Program-made: the position numbers and the translations under genes
Source: Streptomyces cinnabarinus
GTDB taxonomy: Bacteria; Actinomycetota; Actinomycetes; Streptomycetales; Streptomycetaceae
NCBI RefSeq assembly: GCF_027270315.1
Contig: NZ_CP114413.1
Coordinates: 6,944,001 to 7,008,000, forward strand
Length of the DNA: 64,000 bases
Direction of reading: 5' to 3'
Notes under the pieces: model-generated
Database searches by the model: none
What the model was told of the DNA's origin: nothing
Seen by the model: only the letters and a program-made list of their open reading frames with translations
Part shown: one piece after another, positions 1 through 8,397 of the stretch
Numbering within the stretch: position 1 is the first letter of the stretch
How the letters are laid out: the number at the start of each line of letters is the position of its first letter

Positions 1-265
1 CGGCGCGCGCCGCCGCCAGGAAGTGCTCGTCATGGGCGTGCGTCAGCGGGTTCGCGGTGACCAGCAGTGCAGACGTCACACCCGTCAGCGCCCGCCGCAG
101 ACTCCCCGGATCGTCGAAGTCGCCGCCCACCACCTCGACTTGCGGCCCGGCGAGGTCCGCGGCCCGCTCCGGGCGGCGGGTCAGCAGCCGCAGGGGAACG
201 GTGCCGCGCAGGCGGCGCGCGACCAGCCCGCCGACCGTGCCGGTCGCCCCGGTGAGCAGGATCAT
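1..265 (-). CDS. NmrA-like NAD(P)-binding oxidoreductase, N-terminal part (runs off window)
   Basis: The minus-strand reading frame starts at the ATG at 265 and stays open to the window edge, so only the first 88 residues are visible. It begins with a classic Rossmann glycine motif (ILLTGATGTVGG) followed by LLTRRPE and a GGDFDD turn, as in NmrA/SDR-a5 type NAD(P)H-binding proteins. Its ATG overlaps the stop of the TetR gene (ATGA), so the two are co-transcribed and translationally coupled. Reductases of this kind are often found beside AfsA homologues, where they may help reduce or tailor butyrolactone/butenolide signals; that role is inferred from the neighbours only. Substrate and C-terminal half cannot be seen. 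Confidence 0.75.
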   Translation of the reverse strand, partial: MILLTGATGTVGGLVARRLRGTVPLRLLTRRPERAADLAGPQVEVVGGDFDDPGSLRRALTGVTSALLVTANPLTHAHDEHFLAAARA

Positions 266-930
266 GGCTCGTCCCTCCGCACCAGCTCCCCGTCCTCGCC
301 GAGCGCGGCGAGGATCCGCGCGCCCCGGTCCGGGGCGGTGTCGAGCCGGCCCAGCAGCCCCGGCACCGCGATGCTCGGCAGGACGTGCGCCCACAGCACC
401 GAGATGCGGTGGCCGAGATCCTCCCGGCCGGTCAGCGCCCGGGACATCAGCTGAATGCCGGCGAAGGACCCGACCAGCAGCTCCACGGTGTCCCTGGCCA
501 CGACTGTGGGCAGCAACTCGCCCTGCTTGTCGGCCTCTTCCAGCAGGTCGATCACATGGTCGGCCCACTGCCGGAAGGGCCCGGAGTGGTCGACCCCGGG
601 AGGCGTGGCCTGGTCCACGGTCAGTCGCACACTGCCCTGCAGCAGCGGGTTGCTCAGCAGGCGCCGGCCGTAGACGAAGCTCATGTCCACGATCTCCTGG
701 AGCTTGCACGGCTGCGGCGGCACCGCGCCGAACGGCACCTGCTCGTCCAGCACCGCCTGGGCGAGGGACTCCTTGGAAGGGAAGTGGAAGTACAGGGCGC
801 CCTTGGTGACCTCGGCCCGCTCCAGCACCATGGAGATCGTCGTGGAGGCGTAGCCGTGCTCGTCGAACACCGCACCCGCGGCTTCCAGGATCGCTCTGCG
901 CGTCCTGATGGCGCGTTCCTGCTTCGCCAT
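262..930 (-). CDS. TetR-family regulator, ArpA/ScbR (gamma-butyrolactone receptor) type
   Basis: A 222-residue protein. The start MAKQERA at 930 is preferred over the longer open frame because GGAGGGG lies just upstream and MA(K/R)Q..RA..TR is the normal start of this subfamily. The N-terminal helix-turn-helix carries the family signature TKGALYFHF.SKE.LA around residues 40-60. The C-terminal ligand-binding part is more diverged than in the second receptor at 2092. Such proteins bind ARE operators and release them when a gamma-butyrolactone binds; some paralogues are pseudo-receptors that bind antibiotics instead. It is divergent from the AfsA-type gene and shares its control region at 931-1106. 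The order receptor-ARE-synthase suggests autoregulation. Whether it is a true or pseudo-receptor cannot be decided from the sequence. Confidence 0.88.
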   Translation of the reverse strand: MAKQERAIRTRRAILEAAGAVFDEHGYASTTISMVLERAEVTKGALYFHFPSKESLAQAVLDEQVPFGAVPPQPCKLQEIVDMSFVYGRRLLSNPLLQGSVRLTVDQATPPGVDHSGPFRQWADHVIDLLEEADKQGELLPTVVARDTVELLVGSFAGIQLMSRALTGREDLGHRISVLWAHVLPSIAVPGLLGRLDTAPDRGARILAALGEDGELVRRDEP

Positions 931-1014
931 AAGGGCCCCTCCGATGCGCCGAGTTGACGGGATGGCCCACAGTGCGACGGCGCGGACGCGCACCGATCCT
1001 GGTCACCCTGGTCT

Positions 1015-1045
1015 CATTGAAAACAAACCGGTCGGCTCGTACTCT
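1015..1045 (+). promoter_or_regulatory. Promoter of the AfsA-type gene with overlapping ARE-like operator
   Basis: TTGAAA (1017-1022) and TACTCT (1040-1045) are separated by exactly 17 bases. The spacer holds AAACAAACCGGTCGGCTCGT, which resembles the autoregulatory element (ARE) half-sites bound by ArpA/ScbR-type receptors (A-rich flank, then CCGGTCGG). A receptor bound here would cover the core promoter of the synthase gene and lie between the two divergent genes. Confidence 0.6.
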
Positions 1046-1106
1046 AGCGCTCACGGCACGGGCACCTCGCCGTCTGTCAACACTGTCGGGGGAGCCAGGG
1101 AGAGAC

Positions 1107-2021
1107 ATGCCTGAATTGCCGCAACTCGTCGATTTCCCTACGGCGTCCGACGCCCTCACCGCCGCCGTGCCCCGCCAGTTGGTGCATCGCGCGGCCTTCG
1201 CCGAGACCCTCCTCACCGGCTGGCGGCGGATCGGAACCGACCAGTTCAGGGTAGCCGCGCAATGGCCGCGAGCCCATCCGCTGCACGTTTCGAGCGACCG
1301 TACCGCATACGAGCCGCTGCTCGTCACCGAAACCGTCCGCCAGGGCGGCACGCTCCTCGCCCACACCGAGTACGACGTGCCGCTGGACCACCGGTTCGTG
1401 TTGCAGGAACTGCGTGTCAGTACCCGGCCCGAACACCTCGCCGTGGGTCCGGCACCCGCCGAACCGGTCGTCGACATCACGATCTTCGACGTCCGGCGCC
1501 GCGCCGGACGCGTGGTCGCCTTCCACCTCACCGCGACCGTGACCATCGAGAACACGCAGGTCGCGAGCGCGTTCTTCGCCGCCTCCTGGACCAGCGAACC
1601 GGTCTACCGCAGACTGCGCGGCGGCCGAACGGCCGCCAACGTCCAGGCACTTGACCCACCGCCCGGAGTGCCGCCCGCCCTGGTGGAGCGCACGGTCCCC
1701 GCCGATGTCGTCCTGGCCCGGCCGGACCGTCCGGGGCGCTGGCAGTTGCGCGTGGATACCGCGCATCCCGTTTTTTTCGACCACCCCCTGGATCATGTCC
1801 CCGGCATGCTGCTCCTGGAGGCGGCCGGTCAGGCGGCCCGGGTGACAGGAGGCGGGCGGCGCGCCCCCATATCCTTCCACGCGACCTTCGACCGGTATGC
1901 GGAGCTGGATCAGCCCACGTGGATCGAGGCGGAGCCCGGTCCGGACGATCAGCTCCAAGTCATCGGTGTGCAAGGGGATTCAGCAGTCTTCGCATGCCGG
2001 GTGGGCACGGTCGCGCAGTGA
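1107..2021 (+). CDS. AfsA/ScbA-type gamma-butyrolactone biosynthesis protein
   Basis: A 304-residue protein starting at ATG 1107 behind AGGGAGAG. It has the AfsA layout: two related hotdog-like halves. The first contains Q-LVHR near residue 25 and a long strand-rich stretch; the second contains the conserved FDHPLDHVPGMLLLEAAGQAA region near residues 220-240. Family members condense a beta-ketoacyl-ACP/CoA with dihydroxyacetone phosphate, the first committed step to A-factor-like signals. The gene lies between two TetR-type receptors, with an ARE-like site in its promoter, so signal production is probably under receptor control. The family also makes methylenomycin furan and butenolide precursors, so the exact signal class is open. 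The AfsA assignment is firm; the signal structure is not deducible. Confidence 0.9.
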   Translation: MPELPQLVDFPTASDALTAAVPRQLVHRAAFAETLLTGWRRIGTDQFRVAAQWPRAHPLHVSSDRTAYEPLLVTETVRQGGTLLAHTEYDVPLDHRFVLQELRVSTRPEHLAVGPAPAEPVVDITIFDVRRRAGRVVAFHLTATVTIENTQVASAFFAASWTSEPVYRRLRGGRTAANVQALDPPPGVPPALVERTVPADVVLARPDRPGRWQLRVDTAHPVFFDHPLDHVPGMLLLEAAGQAARVTGGGRRAPISFHATFDRYAELDQPTWIEAEPGPDDQLQVIGVQGDSAVFACRVGTVAQ

Positions 2022-2040
2022 GCTATGGTGTATGCGGAGT

Positions 2041-2069
2041 AAAAAACAAACGGCATGACCCGTTCTTTT
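2041..2069 (+). promoter_or_regulatory. ARE-like operator upstream of the second receptor gene
   Basis: Between the synthase stop and the receptor start lies AACGG-CATGAC-CCGTT flanked by A-rich and T-rich arms, an imperfect inverted repeat (8 of 10 positions per arm) centred near 2056. It has the size and base pattern of an autoregulatory element and lies about 25 bases before the receptor ATG, the usual position for autorepression. AGGAGAG (2077-2083) is the ribosome binding site. Confidence 0.6.
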
Positions 2070-2091
2070 CCGTCCCAGGAGAGTTCAGCCG

Positions 2092-2739
2092 ATGGCGAGG
2101 CAGTTACGCGCAGAGCAGACCCGCGCGACGATCATCACCGCTGCCGCTGACCTGTTCGATCGTCGTGGCTACGAATCGACCAGTCTGAGCGACATCGTCG
2201 AGCACGCCCAAGTCACCAAGGGCGCCCTGTACTTCCACTTCGCGGCGAAGGAAGACCTCGCGCACGCGATCATGGAGCTCCAGTCGCAGGCCTCCCGCCA
2301 GATCGCCGGAGAGATGGACGCCCGCGGCTACTCCTCCCTGGAAGCGCTGATGCGCACCACTTTCGGCATAACCCGGATGTCGGTCGAGGGACCGATCCCG
2401 CGGGCCGGGCTCCGGCTCGCCACCGGCCCGGTCGCCGTCAAGGCGCCGATGCAGCACCCGTTCTCGGAGTGGCTGGAGATCGCCTCCCGCAAACTCCTCG
2501 GCGCGGTCAAGGAGTCGGACGTCCATCCGGATGTCGACATCGACGCCGCGGCCCACTCCCTCGTCTGCTTCTTCGTCGGCACCCGCACGGTCGGCCGCTC
2601 CGTCGAACCGGTCGCCCGGCAGCCCCGCCGGGTCGCCGAGATGTGGGCCCTGCTCATCCGCGGCATGGTCCCGGTGCCCCGCCGTCCCCGCTACCTCACC
2701 CTCGCCACCCAGCTGGAGCGGGAGGCCAGAGGCGTCTGA
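2092..2739 (+). CDS. Gamma-butyrolactone receptor-like TetR regulator (ScbR/ArpA family)
   Basis: A 215-residue protein starting MARQLRAEQTR, the canonical start of this family. The helix-turn-helix (residues about 10-60) contains the signature VTKGALYFHF.AKEDLA. The ligand domain keeps the FSEWLEIA segment near residue 125, whose Trp corresponds to the ligand-contacting Trp of CprB-type receptors. Length matches ArpA, ScbR and BarA (about 215-230). An ARE-like palindrome precedes the gene. Compared with the divergent regulator at 262-930 it is closer to the classic true-receptor pattern, so it is the better candidate for the actual butyrolactone sensor. It probably represses its own gene and the AfsA-type gene until signal accumulates, then releases them at the onset of development or antibiotic production. 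That circuit is inferred from the family. Confidence 0.9.
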   Translation: MARQLRAEQTRATIITAAADLFDRRGYESTSLSDIVEHAQVTKGALYFHFAAKEDLAHAIMELQSQASRQIAGEMDARGYSSLEALMRTTFGITRMSVEGPIPRAGLRLATGPVAVKAPMQHPFSEWLEIASRKLLGAVKESDVHPDVDIDAAAHSLVCFFVGTRTVGRSVEPVARQPRRVAEMWALLIRGMVPVPRRPRYLTLATQLEREARGV

Positions 2740-2777
2740 GCCGGGGACGGGCCCGGTGCGCGCGATACCGTCGCCGC

Positions 2778-3944
2778 ATGGACGACACCCCGCCCGTGAT
2801 CCTCGGCGACGAACCCGGCAGCTTCCCCTACGCCGTCCTCACCGAGCGCCACCCCGCCATCATCGAGCAGGTCCGCACGGCGCTCCCGTACGGCCCCGAC
2901 CGGCAGGCCGCGCTCGACGCGCTGCTGCACGACTGCACCAAGGGCGTGATCGAGCCGCTCCCCGCCGACGCCCACGACCGGGACCGCTGGCGGGAATGGG
3001 GCACCGACACCTACGCGGGCCGCCCCTGGGCCGACGTACCGTGGCTGTGGTCGGAGAACTACTTCTACCGCCGACTCCTCGGCGCCGTCGGCTACTTCAC
3101 CCCCGGCACCTGGCAGGGCGTCGACCCCTTCCGCCCCGCCAAGCTGGCCGAGCTGGACTCCCCGGAGACGGACGAGGAACTGTCCGCGCTGGACGGTCTC
3201 GCCGCACTCTCCCCCGACGAGCGGGACCGGGCCCTGCTGCACGGCTCGCTGTGGGGCAACCGCGCCGACCTCGGCTTCCGGCTGTCCGCCGCCGACGGTA
3301 CCGACCCTTCCGGCACCCCGCCCCTGGTCGCCGACGACAGCGCGGCCCTGAGGTCCCTGCTGCGGAGGGCTCCGCTTCTGTGCCTGATCGCCGACAACGC
3401 CGGCCGCGAACTCATCCCCGACCTCCTCCTGATCGCCCACCTGCTCGGCCAGGGGCGCCTGGAGCGGGCCGTCCTGCACGTCAAACCGCACCCGTACTTC
3501 GTCTCCGACGCCACCCCCGCCGACGTACTCGACGCCCTGCACAGGCTCAGGGCGGCACCGGGCGCGGCGCGGGCGTACGGCGACACCCTGTGGACGGCGC
3601 TGACCGACGGGCGGCTCACGGTCCGCGCCCACCCCTTCTCCTGCGCGCCCCTGCCGTACGAGCGGATGCCCGGCGACCTCCGCGAGGAGCTGGCGCGGGC
3701 CACGCTGACGATCCTCAAGGGCGATCTCAACTACCGCCGTCTGGTGGGGGACCGCAGATGGCCGCCGACCACCGCCTTCGCGGACGTCACCGCCTGGTTC
3801 CCCGGGCCCGTCGCCGCGCTGCGCACCCTGAAGTCCGAGGTGATCACCGGCCTCGACGCCGGGACGGAGGCCGCCCTGACCGCCGCCGAGGGACAGCGCT
3901 GGCGCACGAGTGGCGGCCACGGCCTGATCCAGGTTCGCCGCTGA
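2778..3944 (+). CDS. DUF89/ARMT1-like damage-control phosphatase
   Basis: A 388-residue protein starting at ATG 2778, 38 bases after the receptor. It matches the ARMT1-like (DUF89) fold: an N-terminal helical domain (FPY.VLTERHP..I near residue 15), the acidic metal site ADNAGRELIPDLLLIAHLL near residues 210-230, and the late motif KGDLNYRRLVGD near residue 310. These proteins are metal-dependent (Co/Mn/Ni) phosphatases that remove harmful phosphorylated sugars or phosphometabolites; a human relative was once reported as a carboxyl methyltransferase. The gene follows the receptor gene in the same direction but has no obvious link to signalling. It is convergent with the P450 gene, with only 3 bases between the stops. 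The true substrate is unknown. Confidence 0.85.
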   Translation: MDDTPPVILGDEPGSFPYAVLTERHPAIIEQVRTALPYGPDRQAALDALLHDCTKGVIEPLPADAHDRDRWREWGTDTYAGRPWADVPWLWSENYFYRRLLGAVGYFTPGTWQGVDPFRPAKLAELDSPETDEELSALDGLAALSPDERDRALLHGSLWGNRADLGFRLSAADGTDPSGTPPLVADDSAALRSLLRRAPLLCLIADNAGRELIPDLLLIAHLLGQGRLERAVLHVKPHPYFVSDATPADVLDALHRLRAAPGAARAYGDTLWTALTDGRLTVRAHPFSCAPLPYERMPGDLREELARATLTILKGDLNYRRLVGDRRWPPTTAFADVTAWFPGPVAALRTLKSEVITGLDAGTEAALTAAEGQRWRTSGGHGLIQVRR

Positions 3945-3947
3945 CGC

Positions 3948-5210
3948 TCAAGTCACCTCGACCGGCAGCGACTTGATTCCGTTGATGAAGTTCGACACCA
4001 GCCGGACGGGCGGGCCCGCGCCGCGCAGTACCGGCAGGGTCCGCAGCGCCTCCCGGTACAGCACCCGCAGTTGCAGCCGGGCGAAGTGCGCGCCCAGACA
4101 GACATGCGGGCCGTCACCGAAGGAGACATGCGGGTTCGGCGTACGGGTCAGGTCCAGCCGGTCCGGGGCAGCGAAGACCCGCTCGTCCCGGTTTGCTGAG
4201 GCATGGAAGACCACGACCTTGTCCCCGGCCCGGATCCGCCGCCCGGCCAGCTCGGTGTCGCAGTCGGCGGTACGGCGGAAGCTCAGCACCGGCGGATGCC
4301 AGCGCAGCAACTCGTCGACGGCCGGGCCGAGTTCGATGTCCCCCGCACGCAGCCGCTCGTACGACTGAGGGTGCTCGGCCAGCGCCAGCAGTCCGCCCGG
4401 GGCCGCGCCGCGCACGGTGTCGTTCCCGGCGACGGTGAGCAGGAAGAAGAACATCTCCAGCTCGGGGCCGGTGAGTTCGGCGTCGTGCGCGAGGATGGTC
4501 AGCACGTCGTCCGCCGGGTACCGGCGCTTGTACACGGCCAGTTCGCCGGCGTAGTCGAACATGTCCCGCAGCAGCGCCGGGGACCGCGGATTGACCGGTT
4601 TCCCTGCCCCGTCCAGCACCGGCGGTCCGGACTCGTCGGGGTCCTGGTACCCGATGACCCGCTGCGTCCAGTGCAGCAGCAGCCCGCGGTCCCGCTCGGG
4701 GACGCCCAGCAGATCGGCCAGATTGAGCAGGGCGTAGTCATCGGTCACGGCGGTGACGAGGTCGACGGTGCCGTCCTGCTCCCGGGCCGTCTCCAGGGCC
4801 CCCGCGAACAGGCTCTGGGCACGCTTCTCGGCGAGCGCGGTGAACCGGTCGACCCGGCCCGGGGTGAAGGCCCGGCTCACGAGGCGCCGCAACCTGCCGT
4901 GTCCCGGCGGATCCTGATTGAGCATCATCCGCCGGATGAACGGCAGGTCCGCCGGGTCGGGATCCCGGATCTGGGTGGCGCCGAGATGGGAGGAGTACGT
5001 CAGCGGGTCCTTCAGCACCCGGACCACGTCCGCGTGCCGGGTCACCGCCCAGAACCCCGGGCCGGCCGGCCAGCCCAGCACCTCGGGCTCGTCCTGCCAG
5101 GCCACCGGGTGGTGGTCGCGCAGGACGCGATAGGAGGCGTAGGGGACACCGGTGGCGTACTGCCGGGGATCGAAGACATCGGGGACGGGCGGGGAGGGCC
5201 GGACGGTCAC
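3948..5210 (-). CDS. Cytochrome P450
   Basis: A 420-residue soluble bacterial P450. It shows the I-helix AGNDTVR motif (near residue 262), the K-helix ExxR within ELLRWHPP, and the haem-binding loop FGDGPHVCLG with the axial thiolate at Cys371. The C-terminal FINGIKSLPVEV end resembles the CYP124/125/142-like clans that hydroxylate lipids and sterols, but this is a weak guide to substrate. Its ATG overlaps the stop of the upstream alpha/beta hydrolase (ATGA at 5207-5210), so the two are coupled and probably act on the same compound. No ferredoxin gene lies next to it, so electrons must come from a partner elsewhere. Confidence 0.95.
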   Translation of the reverse strand: MTVRPSPPVPDVFDPRQYATGVPYASYRVLRDHHPVAWQDEPEVLGWPAGPGFWAVTRHADVVRVLKDPLTYSSHLGATQIRDPDPADLPFIRRMMLNQDPPGHGRLRRLVSRAFTPGRVDRFTALAEKRAQSLFAGALETAREQDGTVDLVTAVTDDYALLNLADLLGVPERDRGLLLHWTQRVIGYQDPDESGPPVLDGAGKPVNPRSPALLRDMFDYAGELAVYKRRYPADDVLTILAHDAELTGPELEMFFFLLTVAGNDTVRGAAPGGLLALAEHPQSYERLRAGDIELGPAVDELLRWHPPVLSFRRTADCDTELAGRRIRAGDKVVVFHASANRDERVFAAPDRLDLTRTPNPHVSFGDGPHVCLGAHFARLQLRVLYREALRTLPVLRGAGPPVRLVSNFINGIKSLPVEVT

Positions 5211-6034
5211 GCCTCCTCGCCCTCGGGCTCGGCCTCTTCGTCGCCCTCGTCGTCCACGTCGTCCTCGTCGTCCGCGTCGAGGAACGCCTCCACCACCTGG
5301 ATCAGCTCCAGCGGGGACTCGTCCATCGCGTAGTGCCCGGCCCCCGACAGCTCGCGCACCTCGCCGTAGGGGTACCAGCGCCGCCAGGTCTCCCGCAGCA
5401 GCGCGGCCGACAGCGCCGGGTCCAGCCGGCCCGCGACCGCCAGCGCGGGCACCCGTGCGCCCGCCACCTCGGCGTGGAAGTCCTCCCCCGCCCAGGAGTC
5501 AAGCCAGGACCGGAACGCCTTCGGGTCGCTCACCGCGACGGAGCGGGCCACCATGCGCTCCAGCCAGGCCGCGGGCCGTACCCCGCCGGTCGTGAAGTCG
5601 ATGATCGTCCGGCGGTTCTCCGGCAGCTGCGCCGCGTCCGCGAACAGCTCCCACTGGTCGGCCGGGAGCGGCAGCCCCGAGGCGGGCACCGGGGAGACGC
5701 CCACGATCCGGCGCAGCCGCCCCGGCGCCAGCGCCAGCAGCCGCTGGGCCACCGCCCCGCCCATCGAGTGCCCCACCACCGAGAACCGCTCCCAGCCGAG
5801 CCGGTCGGCCAGCTCCAGCAGATCCTGCGCCGCCTCGGCCGTCGAGTACGCGCCGACGGCGTCCTTCGCCTCGCCGTAGCCGCGCAGATCGACCAGCGCG
5901 TACGTGAAGGACATGGTGTCGAGGTCGGGCAGGACGCTCGCGTACGCGGACCGGTCGGCGAACCAGCCATGCACCGCGAACACCTTGTGGGCACCGTCGC
6001 CGTGCAGCTCATGTGGGAGCGTGAAGGAGGTCAT
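5207..6034 (-). CDS. Alpha/beta hydrolase with acidic C-terminal tail
   Basis: A 275-residue protein. The start MTSFTLPHE at 6034 was chosen because the open frame upstream has no family-like sequence; no strong ribosome binding site is seen before it. The nucleophile elbow GHSMGG is near residue 90, an Asp-bearing strand (VAGRLDPAL) near 200, and the catalytic His in GAGHYAMDES near 233, giving a complete Ser-Asp-His triad. The last 25 residues are almost entirely Asp/Glu, which is unusual and may be disordered. It is first in a two-gene operon with the P450. Possible activities include esterase or lactonase; the fold is certain, the substrate unknown. Confidence 0.88.
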   Translation of the reverse strand: MTSFTLPHELHGDGAHKVFAVHGWFADRSAYASVLPDLDTMSFTYALVDLRGYGEAKDAVGAYSTAEAAQDLLELADRLGWERFSVVGHSMGGAVAQRLLALAPGRLRRIVGVSPVPASGLPLPADQWELFADAAQLPENRRTIIDFTTGGVRPAAWLERMVARSVAVSDPKAFRSWLDSWAGEDFHAEVAGARVPALAVAGRLDPALSAALLRETWRRWYPYGEVRELSGAGHYAMDESPLELIQVVEAFLDADDEDDVDDEGDEEAEPEGEEA

Positions 6035-6228
6035 GCGAACACGGTGGCGCCCCGGCCCGGCCTCGGCAAGAGCACGCGGTTCGGCAGGCGTACAGTCCCG
6101 CCACACGGGTGCGGAGGCGAACGCCACAAGGGCTCCCGGGAGTTCACGGTTCGTCCCCGGTTCACGCGATGGTGTGATCATGTCCCGGCGGGCGGATGCC
6201 CGTTGAGGGCCCCGGGTAGGGCCCGGCC

Positions 6229-8397
6229 ATGACGCAGCAGCCCTTCGAACTCCCGCACTTCTACATGCCGTATCCCGCGCGGCTCAACCCGCATGTCGAC
6301 GAGGCGCGCGCCCACTCGACGGCGTGGGCGCGCGAGATGGGCATGCTGGAGGGATCCGGGATCTGGGAGCAGTCCGATCTCGAAGCGCATGACTACGGAC
6401 TGCTCTGCGCCTACACCCACCCCGAATGCGACGGCCCCGCCCTCTCCCTGATCACCGACTGGTACGTGTGGGTCTTCTTCTTCGACGACCACTTCCTGGA
6501 CATGTTCAAGCGCACCCAGAACCGCGCGGCGGGCAAGGCGCATCTCGACCGGCTCGCCCTGTTCATGCCGATGGACCCCGCGACGGCGATGCCCGAGCCG
6601 GAGAACCCGGTGGAGGCGGGCCTCGCCGACCTCTGGGCGCGCACCATTCCGGCGATGTCCGCCGACTGGCGCCGCCGCTTCGCCGTCGCCACCGAGCATC
6701 TGCTGAACGAGTCCATGTGGGAGCTGTCCAACATCAACGAGGGGCGGATCGCCAACCCCGTCGAGTACATCGAGATGCGCCGCAAGGTGGGCGGCGCACC
6801 CTGGTCGGCCGGACTCGTGGAGTACGCGCGCGCCGAGGTCCCCGACTCCGTCTCCGGGTCCAGGCCCATGCGGGTGCTGATGGAGACCTTCTCGGACGCC
6901 GTGCACCTGCGCAACGACCTCTTCTCCTACCAGCGCGAGGTCGACGACGAGGGCGAACTCAGCAACGGCGTCCTGGTGCTGGAGACCTTCTTCGGCTGTA
7001 CGACCCAGGAGGCCGCCGAAGCCGTCAACGACGTCCTCACCTCCCGGCTCCACCAGTTCGAGCACACCGCCCTCACAGAGGTCCCCGCGCTGGCCGTGGA
7101 ACGGGGTCTGACGCCGGACGAGGTCGCCGCGGTCGCCGCCTACACCCAGGGCCTCCAGGACTGGCAGTCCGGCGGCCACGAATGGCATCTGCGCTCCAGC
7201 CGGTACATGAACGAGCGTGCCCGCTCCACCAACCCCTGGCACGGCCTCACCGGCCCCGGCACCTCCGCGGCCGACATCGGCGCCCTGCTCGCCTCGGCAG
7301 GTGCCGAACGCCTGCGCGCCTACACGCATGTGCCGTTCCAGAACGTCGGGCCGTCCCTCATCCCCGACATCCACATGCCCTTCCAGGTGGAGCTGTGCCC
7401 GCATCTGCCCGGCGCCCGGCAGCGGCTGGTCGACTGGTCCCACCGCATGGGGATCCTGACGGAGGGCGTCTGGGACGAGGACCGGCTCGCCGCCGCCGAC
7501 CTCGCGCTGTGCTCGGCGGGCCTGGACCCCGACGCCACCGAGGAGGCCCTCGACCTCAGCGCGCACTGGCTGGCCTGGGGCACCTACGGCGATGACTACT
7601 ACCCCCTCGTCTTCGGCAACCGCCGCGACCTGGCCGCCGCCCACCTCACCACGCGCCGCCTGGCCGACTGCATGCCCGTCGACGGCAAGGAGAGCCTCAT
7701 CGTCCCCGCCAACGCCATGGAGCGCGGACTCGTCGACCTGTGGGCCCGGACCACCGCGGAGATGACGCCCGGGCAGCGGCGCACCTTCAAGGACGCGGTG
7801 AACGTCATGACCGAGAGCTGGGTGTGGGAGCTGTCCAACCAGCTCCAGCACCGCGTCCCCGACCCGGTCGACTACCTGGAGATGCGCCGGGCCACCTTCG
7901 GCTCCGATCTCACCATGGCCCTGTGCCGGATGGGCCACGGCCCCGCGGTCCCCCCGGAGGTGTACCGCAGCGGTCCGGTGCGCTCCCTGGAGAACGCCGC
8001 CATGGACTACGGCTGTCTCCTCAACGATGTCTTCTCGTACCAGAAGGAGATCCAGTACGAGGGCGAGATCCACAACTCGATCCTCGTCGTGCAGAACTTC
8101 TTCGGCTGCGACTACCCGACCGCGCTCGGTGTCGTGAACGATCTGCTGACCCAGCGCATGCGGCAGTTCGAGCATGTCGTCGCGCATGAACTGCCGGTCG
8201 TGTACGACGACTTCGGTCTCTCCGGCGAGGCGCGGGACGCCATGGACGCCTATGTGGCCGACCTGCGGAACTGGATGGCGGGCATCCTGAACTGGCATCG
8301 CTCGGTCGACCGCTACAAGCCTGAGTACCTGTCCCGCCGGGCCCACGGCTTCCTGCCGGGCCGGGCGCCGGCCGTGCCCGTCAGCGCAAGCCTCTAG
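6229..8397 (+). CDS. geoA: Geosmin synthase (germacradienol/geosmin synthase)
   Basis: A 722-residue bifunctional terpene cyclase that turns farnesyl diphosphate into germacradienol (N-terminal domain) and then geosmin (C-terminal domain). The N domain has the Mg-binding DDHFLDM motif at residues 86-92 and NDLFSYQRE near residue 229. The C domain has the variant GDDYYPLVFG motif near residue 455 and NDVFSYQKE near 598. These positions and the total length match the characterised Streptomyces coelicolor enzyme (726 residues). The start MTQQPFELPHFYMPYP is the family's canonical one. The 194-base upstream gap holds its promoter, not further resolved. Its TAG stop shares the tetranucleotide CTAG with the stop of the convergent gene. 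Expression in Streptomyces is normally linked to sporulation. Confidence 0.98.
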   Translation: MTQQPFELPHFYMPYPARLNPHVDEARAHSTAWAREMGMLEGSGIWEQSDLEAHDYGLLCAYTHPECDGPALSLITDWYVWVFFFDDHFLDMFKRTQNRAAGKAHLDRLALFMPMDPATAMPEPENPVEAGLADLWARTIPAMSADWRRRFAVATEHLLNESMWELSNINEGRIANPVEYIEMRRKVGGAPWSAGLVEYARAEVPDSVSGSRPMRVLMETFSDAVHLRNDLFSYQREVDDEGELSNGVLVLETFFGCTTQEAAEAVNDVLTSRLHQFEHTALTEVPALAVERGLTPDEVAAVAAYTQGLQDWQSGGHEWHLRSSRYMNERARSTNPWHGLTGPGTSAADIGALLASAGAERLRAYTHVPFQNVGPSLIPDIHMPFQVELCPHLPGARQRLVDWSHRMGILTEGVWDEDRLAAADLALCSAGLDPDATEEALDLSAHWLAWGTYGDDYYPLVFGNRRDLAAAHLTTRRLADCMPVDGKESLIVPANAMERGLVDLWARTTAEMTPGQRRTFKDAVNVMTESWVWELSNQLQHRVPDPVDYLEMRRATFGSDLTMALCRMGHGPAVPPEVYRSGPVRSLENAAMDYGCLLNDVFSYQKEIQYEGEIHNSILVVQNFFGCDYPTALGVVNDLLTQRMRQFEHVVAHELPVVYDDFGLSGEARDAMDAYVADLRNWMAGILNWHRSVDRYKPEYLSRRAHGFLPGRAPAVPVSASL

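Noticed and set aside
262..993. Longer start for the first TetR regulator
   Set aside because: The 21 extra residues are not family sequence, and GGAGGGG precedes the internal ATG at 930.
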